From Photobacterium kishitanii (GTDB lineage: Bacteria > Pseudomonadota > Gammaproteobacteria > Enterobacterales > Vibrionaceae): DNA of 64,000 bases. Within the stretch, counting starts at the first letter, position 1. Each line of letters opens with the position of its first letter. This document shows positions 58,518 through 64,000 of the stretch, one piece after another. The DNA is taken from NCBI RefSeq assembly GCF_003026355.1, contig NZ_PYON01000014.1:41058-105057 (forward strand), read 5' to 3'. The translations under genes and the position numbers were made by a program. Under the pieces are notes generated by a model. The model did no database searches, was not told where the DNA came from, and was given only the letters and a program-made list of their open reading frames with translations.

Positions 58518-59069
58518 TTAATAAGCCTCTTTTAGGTTGAAGCTTTGCTGCTTACGCTTAGCTACCGAAGTCAGAATTAAATGACCGACAAAGGCAATAA
58601 TAACGGTATTACTTAATGCAATAATAACGAGTTGCACCAGTACCTTAGTAAAAGGTTCGGCATAAAGTACAGCATCAAGGAAAGCAGAGCAGCCATAGCC
58701 GACAACGTTGGCAATGAATGCAAGTAGCACAAAGAGACTAAAATCAAGTTTAGAAAATAGTCCCATTTCTAAGCGGCCACGGGTAAGAATAGGGTAGAGA
58801 CCAATAATTAAGCCAACAATGCCAGAGCCAAGTTCCCATGTGAACCATACTCCCCAGCCGGCAAAGAGATCAGTCACCCAGTGCCCAATAATACCAACTA
58901 GAAATCCAACCAGTGGGCCGAAGAGAACTGCAAATAAGGCTAATACAGCCATTGCAGGTTTAAGGGTAGTATTGGCAAAAACAGGAATACCGAACATAGG
59001 CAAACCACCTATGCCATATAAAGCTGCACCAATTGCAATAACAACAACTGTTTTAGCAGAAAGACTCAT
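58518..59069 (-). CDS. ECF transporter substrate-binding S component, UPF0397 family
   Basis: 183-aa membrane protein with about six hydrophobic segments. The blocks [39 protein letters not shown] and [22 protein letters not shown] mark the UPF0397 S subunits of ECF transporters. S subunits set the specificity (vitamins and related cofactors), but which one is taken up here is not evident. It is the first gene of S-A-T, preceded by a long leader with a short reading frame. No known riboswitch (TPP, FMN, B12, preQ1) was recognised there. Confidence 0.85.
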   Translation of the reverse strand: MSLSAKTVVVIAIGAALYGIGGLPMFGIPVFANTTLKPAMAVLALFAVLFGPLVGFLVGIIGHWVTDLFAGWGVWFTWELGSGIVGLIIGLYPILTRGRLEMGLFSKLDFSLFVLLAFIANVVGYGCSAFLDAVLYAEPFTKVLVQLVIIALSNTVIIAFVGHLILTSVAKRKQQSFNLKEAY

Positions 59070-59290
59070 AACTTAACCTTGTTAACTCAGCCATCGAGAC
59101 ATTCAGTCATCGATGAAATGCAATAATTGGATATACAAATGCTTATGGTTGTAATCGTCATGTTACAGATTAGACAGGCCATGCCAATTAGCAGAGTACG
59201 CCGTGATAGTTGAAACCATCTTCAAGGGCAACTCAGCACTAATAATCCATTATTAAGTAAGAGCGTTATAAGTCTTTTCAGTATGAAAAC
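59070..59290 (-). promoter_or_regulatory. Possible structured leader of the ECF operon
   Basis: About 200 bases upstream of the S gene on the minus strand. Outer arms GGATTA / TAATCT could close a domain containing TTGAA / TTCAA and other short helices, and an 18-codon frame lies inside. A promoter candidate (ACTTATAACG) lies near 59270. It fits no riboswitch class that I know; the structure is my hand folding only. Confidence 0.3.
59163..59219 (-). CDS. Possible 18-aa leader peptide upstream of the ECF operon
   Basis: ATG at 59219 to TAA at 59163, giving MVSTITAYSANWHGLSNL. The upstream GAAG is very close to the start, so translation is doubtful. Placed within the leader of the S-A-T operon, it could be an attenuator peptide or a chance frame. 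Confidence 0.25.
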   Translation of the reverse strand: MVSTITAYSANWHGLSNL

Positions 59291-59726
59291 GTAATATAGT
59301 AAAATGTGAAACCAAAAGCGGCGCTATGATAACGTAATCTTTCTCGGAAAGGAATGCTTTACATCTAGACGGCTAAAGAATAATCAGCATTAGTTTCTGT
59401 TACCGAAGTTAGGTTAATGAGCTGTTATAATTTGCTGATTTGGTTATTTTTTATCTGGGTATTTTAACCATATAAATATACTCATTTTTTGGGGCTTTAT
59501 TTTTATTATAAAATAGACAATAATCGAACAACGGTCATTATTTTGCAGCGTGTAAAAAATAGATAGCCGTAAACTGTCAAGTCTTAACTTTATGTGAAAC
59601 TTTGCACTGAGACACAGAATCAGTATGAGGTTAATCTCGAAGTTGAGGTAGAATTATAAGTATTAGTGAGTTAGCTATCCCGCCATAGTGGCAGGGTGCA
59701 GAGCCAAATCATATTGGAGATACAGC
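59291..59726. other. Intergenic region upstream of uvrY
   Basis: No gene. It carries the promoter for uvrY on the plus strand and probably that of the ECF operon on the minus strand. No operator was recognised. Confidence 0.35.
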
Positions 59727-60371
59727 TTGATTAATGTATTCCTTGTAGATGATCACGAACTGGTTCGCACAGGGATCCGACGTCTTCTTGAAGATGTCCG
59801 TGGTATTAAAGTGGTAGGGGAAGCCATCAGTGGTGAGGAAGCCGTAAAGTGGTGTCGTAGCAATCATGCAGACATTATTCTTATGGATATGAACATGCCA
59901 GGCATCGGCGGTCTTGAAGCTACCCGTAAAATTTTGCGCTTCAACCCGGATGTTAAAATTATTGTATTAACGGTACATACGGAAAATCCGTTTCCAACTA
60001 AAGTTATGCAAGCCGGCGCCTCGGGTTATTTAACTAAAGGTGCTGGGCCAGATGAAATGGTTAACGCCATTCGTATGGTTAACAGTGGTCAGCGATATAT
60101 TTCATCTGAAATTGCTCAACAAATGGCTTTAAGTCAGTTCGCGCCCGATTCAGAAAATCCATTTAAAGAACTGTCAGAGCGTGAATTACAGATCATGATG
60201 ATGATTACGAAGGGCCAAAAAGTTACCGATATATCAGAACAATTGAGTTTAAGTCCTAAGACTGTGAATAGTTACCGTTATCGTTTATTTAATAAGTTAA
60301 ATATTAGTGGTGATGTTGAGTTAACACATCTAGCGATTCGTCATGGCATGCTTGATACTGAGACCTTGTAG
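59727..60371 (+). CDS. uvrY: Response regulator UvrY/GacA/VarA (BarA-UvrY system)
   Basis: 214-aa NarL/LuxR-family response regulator. The receiver domain (1-120) has the acidic pair DD at 8-9, the phospho-accepting Asp54 in LMDMNMPG and Lys104-like lysine. The LuxR-type helix-turn-helix spans about 145-205 ([44 protein letters not shown]). With the sensor BarA/VarS it drives csr-family small RNA transcription. I start at TTG 59727, with GGAG eight bases upstream; E. coli uvrY also uses TTG. It overlaps uvrC by one base. Confidence 0.94.
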   Translation: MINVFLVDDHELVRTGIRRLLEDVRGIKVVGEAISGEEAVKWCRSNHADIILMDMNMPGIGGLEATRKILRFNPDVKIIVLTVHTENPFPTKVMQAGASGYLTKGAGPDEMVNAIRMVNSGQRYISSEIAQQMALSQFAPDSENPFKELSERELQIMMMITKGQKVTDISEQLSLSPKTVNSYRYRLFNKLNISGDVELTHLAIRHGMLDTETL

Positions 60372-62224
60372 TGTCTGAGCATGTGGATGATGGTACTGTT
60401 TTTGATGCCCAAAGTTTTCTCAAAACAGTCACTCACCAACCTGGCGTCTACCGTATGTATGACGCCAGCGGTGAGGTAATTTATGTTGGTAAGGCAAAAG
60501 ATCTCAAAAAACGCTTATCCAGCTATTTCCGTATTAATGTTAGCGGTGAGAAAACACGCGCGTTAGTTAAAAATATTTGTAAAGTTGATGTGACTGTAAC
60601 TCATACAGAAACGGAAGCATTAATCCTCGAACACAATTATATTAAGCAGTATTTACCCAAATATAATGTCTTATTACGAGATGATAAGTCTTATCCTTAT
60701 ATTTTGTTAAGTGCTAGTAAACATCCTCGACTCTCTATTCATCGCGGTGTAAAGCGTCGTAAAGGTGAATATTTTGGTCCCTATCCCGATGTTTCTGCTG
60801 TGCGTGAAAGTTTGCATCTAATGCAAAAAATATTTCCTATCCGTCAATGTGAAGATTCGGTTTATGCTAACCGTAGTCGCCCTTGTTTAATGTATCAAAT
60901 TGGTCGTTGTTCAGGTCCGTGTGTTGCTGGTCTAGTATCTGATGAGGATTATCAGCAACAAGTACAATGGGTGCGTTTATTCTTACAAGGTAAAGATCGC
61001 CAAGTGATCAACACCATGGTCGAAAAAATGGAGCAGGCCAGTATGGCACTCGATTTTGAACGAGCAGCTGTTTATCGTGATCAGATCCAAGCTTTACGTC
61101 GCATTCAAGAACAACAATTTGTTAGTCAAGATAATCAAGACGATTTAGATGTTATTGGTATTGCTCACCAAAATGGAATGGCGTGTATCCATGGTTTATA
61201 TATTCGTCAGGGTAAAATTTTAGGCAGTCGCAGTTATTTTCCTAAAATGCCAGTAGATGCTTCGCTGACAGAAGTATTATCAAGTTTTGTAACTCAGTTT
61301 TATTTTAATCAGGCGGAAGGACGTGTTATTCCGAGTATTATTTTATTGAGTGAGGAACTAGGGGATGATAGTGATGCAATTTTAACTGCACTGTCAGAGT
61401 TAGCGGGGCGTAAAATCACGATTAAATACCATCCTCGCGGTACGCGAGCAAAATATCTGAAATTAGCACAAACTAATGCTGCAACGGCACTAACCAGTAA
61501 ACTGAATCATCGCATGACGATTCAAGAACGCTTCTTTGCCCTGCAACAAGCCTTAAATTTAAAACCTATCTCACGCATGGAATGTTTTGATATTAGTCAT
61601 ACCATGGGTGAAAAGACCGTGGCATCTTGTGTGGTCTTTAATCATGAAGGCCCATTAAAGCAAGAATACCGTCGATATAATATTAGTGGTATCACTGGTG
61701 GCGATGATTATGCTGCAATGGCACAAGTATTGGAGCGCAGATATAGTAAAAACATGGAATTGGATAAAATTCCAGACATAATTTTCATAGATGGGGGTAG
61801 AGGTCAGCTCTCAAGAGCGTATGATGTTGTAAAACCATATATTGCTGAGTGGCCTAAACGACCAATGTTAGTTGGTGTTGCAAAGGGAACCACACGAAAA
61901 CCAGGTCTTGAGACTTTAATTTTCGTGACGGGTGAAGAATTTTCTATGCCAAGTGATTCTCCCGCGTTACATTTAATACAACATATTCGCGATGAAAGTC
62001 ATAATCATGCGATCAGTGGTCACCGTGCCCAGAGAGCAAAAGTAAGAAAACGTAGTACACTTGAAGATGTCGAGGGAGTTGGACCTAAACGACGTCAGGC
62101 TTTATTAAAATACATGGGTGGAATGCAAGAACTGAAAAAAGCAAATAAAGAAGAAATTGCTAAAGTGCCTGGTATCAGTTTAGCTTTAGCGGAAAAAATA
62201 GTCGATGCATTGCAACATGGTTAG
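60371..62224 (+). CDS. uvrC: UvrABC excinuclease subunit C
   Basis: 617-aa subunit making both incisions in nucleotide excision repair. The GIY-YIG endonuclease (about 16-95, [25 protein letters not shown]) makes the 3' cut; the Cys-rich part follows ([22 protein letters not shown], about 170-190); a UvrB-binding UVR motif spans about 205-240; the RNase H-like 5' nuclease and its acidic residues ([15 protein letters not shown]) lie at about 380-540; and a tandem helix-hairpin-helix ends the protein ([13 protein letters not shown]). The GTG start overlaps the TAG stop of uvrY. It is complete. Confidence 0.96.
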   Translation: MSEHVDDGTVFDAQSFLKTVTHQPGVYRMYDASGEVIYVGKAKDLKKRLSSYFRINVSGEKTRALVKNICKVDVTVTHTETEALILEHNYIKQYLPKYNVLLRDDKSYPYILLSASKHPRLSIHRGVKRRKGEYFGPYPDVSAVRESLHLMQKIFPIRQCEDSVYANRSRPCLMYQIGRCSGPCVAGLVSDEDYQQQVQWVRLFLQGKDRQVINTMVEKMEQASMALDFERAAVYRDQIQALRRIQEQQFVSQDNQDDLDVIGIAHQNGMACIHGLYIRQGKILGSRSYFPKMPVDASLTEVLSSFVTQFYFNQAEGRVIPSIILLSEELGDDSDAILTALSELAGRKITIKYHPRGTRAKYLKLAQTNAATALTSKLNHRMTIQERFFALQQALNLKPISRMECFDISHTMGEKTVASCVVFNHEGPLKQEYRRYNISGITGGDDYAAMAQVLERRYSKNMELDKIPDIIFIDGGRGQLSRAYDVVKPYIAEWPKRPMLVGVAKGTTRKPGLETLIFVTGEEFSMPSDSPALHLIQHIRDESHNHAISGHRAQRAKVRKRSTLEDVEGVGPKRRQALLKYMGGMQELKKANKEEIAKVPGISLALAEKIVDALQHG

Positions 62225-62358
62225 TCTGTCGCTTTGAAGGTCATCATTGCTACAGTACTTTAATTGGTTGAATTTACAGAAAAGGCACACTCTTTTAGTT
62301 TTTTTAGAGTAGTCTAGATTGTATGTTAGGCCCAGATCTTGAACATAAGAATAAAATT

Positions 62359-62916
62359 ATGCGTTTATCAATCCCAAATATTTTAAGTTTTATCCGGCTC
62401 ATTCTTATCCCATTTTTTGTTATTACCTTTTATTTACCGTATGAATGGTCGGCGTTTGCTACTGCGTTAATCTTTTGGGTTGCTGGTGTAACGGATTGGT
62501 TTGATGGCTATCTTGCGCGTAAGCTTAATCAAACTACCCGTTTTGGTGCCTTTATTGATCCTGTTGCGGATAAATTAATGGTCGTAACCGCAATGGTGCT
62601 AGTGGTTGAACATTATCATACGTTGTGGGTGACAGTGCCTGCTATTACTATGATTGGACGTGAAATTATTATTTCAGCACTACGTGAGTGGATGGCTGAA
62701 CTAGGTAAACGTGCAAGTGTAGCGGTTTCATGGGTAGGTAAAGTTAAAACAGCTTCTCAAATGTTTGCACTATTATTATTACTATGGCATCCACATGAAT
62801 ATGTTGTGTGGTTAGGTTATGCATCACTTTATATTGCAATGGTGTTAACTTATTGGTCAATGGTGCAATATCTTAAAGCTGCTAAAGGTGATTTGTTAAA
62901 CGCAGATAATCACTAA
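62359..62916 (+). CDS. pgsA: CDP-diacylglycerol-glycerol-3-phosphate 3-phosphatidyltransferase
   Basis: Inner-membrane enzyme of 185 aa for the committed step of phosphatidylglycerol synthesis. The CDP-alcohol phosphotransferase signature DG-x2-AR-x8-G-x3-D-x3-D is complete in [13 protein letters not shown] followed by [13 protein letters not shown] (about 44-67). High similarity to E. coli PgsA at [16 protein letters not shown]. The frame is open to 62323, but the ATG at 62359 gives the family N-terminus (MRLSIPNIL); its ribosome binding site is modest. Downstream of uvrC as in E. coli, but the tRNA cluster found there is absent. Confidence 0.95.
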   Translation: MRLSIPNILSFIRLILIPFFVITFYLPYEWSAFATALIFWVAGVTDWFDGYLARKLNQTTRFGAFIDPVADKLMVVTAMVLVVEHYHTLWVTVPAITMIGREIIISALREWMAELGKRASVAVSWVGKVKTASQMFALLLLLWHPHEYVVWLGYASLYIAMVLTYWSMVQYLKAAKGDLLNADNH

Positions 62917-62946
62917 CAAAACCTAATGGTTGGCTAACAGATAAAG

Positions 62947-62976
62947 AAATGGCGAGCTAATTAGCTCGCCATTTTT
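62947..62976 (+). terminator. Terminator of the uvrY-uvrC-pgsA unit
   Basis: Perfect palindrome AAATGGCGAGCTAA followed by its complement, running into five T, about 30 bases after pgsA. Confidence 0.95.
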
Positions 62977-63401
62977 GTAACTATTATTGAATAACAGTCT
63001 ATTAATTAACCATAAAGTTGCATATCTTATTCAGTGTGTGATCGAATTCTAGAAATAGTATGCCACTCGTTACCCATAGTAATGTATGACTAATTCCTAC
63101 TCGTGTGAATACCTCTTTATGTGCATCAAACCAAGATAACGCAAAGATAGTCATGTTAGCGATTGAGTGTTCATAGTTAGTTACAAAGAATTCTAGAACA
63201 GTAATACTGATGCAGGTGCAGTCATTTTTGCTAGTGCGACATTATTTAATAAGCTGTTACTATCATTTTAAAGAAGACAAAATTAACTATGCCGCTTCAT
63301 ACTGCGGGTGAACATTATCAAAAGCATTTGACTGTGGGAACCGTACTTCGAATAGAGAGTTGCTTTGTTCTCAGAATTATAAAAAATAATTAAATAGATA
63401 C
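62977..63401. other. Intergenic region without clear gene
   Basis: No tRNA or recognised gene. Two short frames are present: a 50-codon minus-strand frame (63002-63154) and a 34-codon plus-strand frame beginning at about 63290. Both lack a convincing ribosome binding site; the stretch looks like degraded sequence. Confidence 0.4.
63002..63154 (-). CDS. Possible small hydrophobic protein (50 aa)
   Basis: ATG-started frame beginning MTIFALSWFDAHKEV, with a hydrophobic centre (LLWVTSGILFLEF) that could cross the membrane. No Shine-Dalgarno sequence is visible and no similarity is recognised. It may be a remnant of a larger gene. Confidence 0.25.
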   Translation of the reverse strand: MTIFALSWFDAHKEVFTRVGISHTLLWVTSGILFLEFDHTLNKICNFMVN

Positions 63402-64000
63402 TTATGCTGAAGCTATAAGGTTTAAATAATGTGATGTCTTTTTTGGTCTACCATATAAATATCCTTGAGAAAAGGTACTATACTTATTTGCTAATTTCTG
63501 TTTTTCTTTATTCTCTACACCTTCAACAATTAATTCAAAATGCTTTGTTTTTTGTATTTCTTTACAGATATTTATATTTTCATGAAAATAATCATGACTG
63601 TTAAAAATTGACTTATCTAGTTTTATTATATTCCAAGGAAATGCTCTTACAATTTCAATATCATATCTATTTGAACTAAAATCATCAAGCCAAAATTCAG
63701 TACTACTTGTTTTTAATATATGTTTCATGTGTTTTTTTAAAATATTAAAACTATCATGATTAATATCCATATTAGTTACTTCAATAGCTAAAATAAAAGA
63801 AGATAGTGTTACTATTTTGTTTAGGTATTCTATATCTAATAACAGTGATGCAGGTATGTTTATAGATATTTTTTTTGATCTTATTAAATTTGTATTTCCG
63901 TTTATCTCAATTATTTGTTTAATAATTATATCTTTCAATATGTTTTTATCTAAATTGTCAAAAAATGTAGATTTATCATAATGTTTATTTGCTGTTATAT
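63402..64000 (-). CDS. EAL-domain-like protein, partial (N-terminus beyond the window)
   Basis: The frame stays open to the right edge, so only the C-terminal part (about 199 codons) is visible. It aligns with the second half of an EAL phosphodiesterase domain: the DDFG motif is reduced to LDDFSSNRYD, the catalytic lysine region reads IIKLDKSIF, and the end EGVENKEKQ followed by QGYLYGRP matches EGVE and GYLFGRP. The shortened DDF loop makes catalytic activity doubtful; it could be a c-di-GMP-binding or regulatory EAL protein. The gene is more AT-rich than its neighbours. Confidence 0.75.
   Translation of the reverse strand, partial: ITANKHYDKSTFFDNLDKNILKDIIIKQIIEINGNTNLIRSKKISINIPASLLLDIEYLNKIVTLSSFILAIEVTNMDINHDSFNILKKHMKHILKTSSTEFWLDDFSSNRYDIEIVRAFPWNIIKLDKSIFNSHDYFHENINICKEIQKTKHFELIVEGVENKEKQKLANKYSTFSQGYLYGRPKKTSHYLNLIASA

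Noticed and set aside
59070..59290. TPP, FMN, cobalamin or preQ1 riboswitch upstream of the ECF operon
   Set aside because: None of the conserved boxes of these classes could be matched; only partial resemblance (CTGAG) without the rest.
62977..63401. tRNA cluster expected after pgsA as in E. coli
   Set aside because: No cloverleaf or TTCGAATC-type T-loop was found on either strand in this stretch.

Overview
The window is a stretch of chromosome from an AT-rich marine gammaproteobacterium of the family Vibrionaceae, most likely Photobacterium. This rests on gene content: a PBPRA1643-type SEC-C protein, a torE-torC-torA operon, the long form of PurC, zwf-pgl-gnd, alsS-alsD, and the uvrY-uvrC-pgsA order. 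No rRNA or tRNA gene, insertion sequence, prophage or CRISPR array was seen. The genes look like ordinary host genes, with accessory transport and sensing systems between them.

Layout. 0-8 kb: a TyrP-like permease, an Ap4A-phosphorylase-like protein, an NlpC/P60 lipoprotein, an orphan periplasmic binding protein overlapping a diguanylate cyclase gene, an RNA methyltransferase and the SEC-C protein. 8.8-12.5 kb: the oxidative pentose phosphate operon zwf-pgl-gnd. 12.5-18.7 kb: a small hypothetical gene, a divergent DJ-1/TetR pair around a palindromic operator, and the trimethylamine N-oxide respiration operon torE-torC-torA. 19-27 kb: purC with a PurR-like operator, two membrane proteins, a UvrD-like helicase, a 45-codon gene and a dicarboxylate/amino-acid symporter. 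26.8-31.2 kb: glutathione-dependent formaldehyde oxidation (class III alcohol dehydrogenase plus two Gfa paralogues), a heptanucleotide tandem repeat and a type II NADH dehydrogenase. 31.7-38.3 kb: a LysR regulator, an Nramp-related transporter, the acetoin branch alsS-alsD and the nucleoside transporter nupC. 38.7-43.3 kb: an MltF-type transglycosylase, a lipoprotein, a YehS protein and an Asp/Glu racemase homologue. 43.4-50.8 kb: a copper/silver efflux operon (cusC-cusB-cusA plus a cupredoxin and a Cys/His/Met-rich protein). 51-59 kb: lgt, a TAXI-type TRAP transporter and a complete ECF transporter (S, fused double ATPase, T). 59.7-62.9 kb: uvrY-uvrC-pgsA. The right edge cuts a gene for a degenerate EAL protein.

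How the genes work together. Zwf, Pgl and Gnd are three successive enzymes making NADPH and pentose phosphate. TorA and TorC form a quinol-to-TMAO electron chain, with TorE as a small accessory membrane protein. AdhC and Gfa oxidise formaldehyde through glutathione. AlsS and AlsD turn pyruvate into acetoin. CusCBA spans the envelope; its adaptor carries two fused CusF-like metal-binding domains, the second lacking one of the usual methionine ligands. The binding-protein/GGDEF pair resembles the NspS-MbaA arrangement of Vibrio cholerae: a periplasmic binding protein without a transporter, apparently feeding a c-di-GMP enzyme.

The least explained signals are that pair, the tandem CusF domains, the leader of the ECF operon with an 18-codon reading frame, the heptamer repeat upstream of the second gfa, terminator-like hairpins with no gene attached (near 8.3-8.6 kb and 26.6 kb), and several short reading frames. 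Several gene starts were moved from the longest open frame to a start supported by a ribosome binding site or by family alignment; these are noted in the entries.
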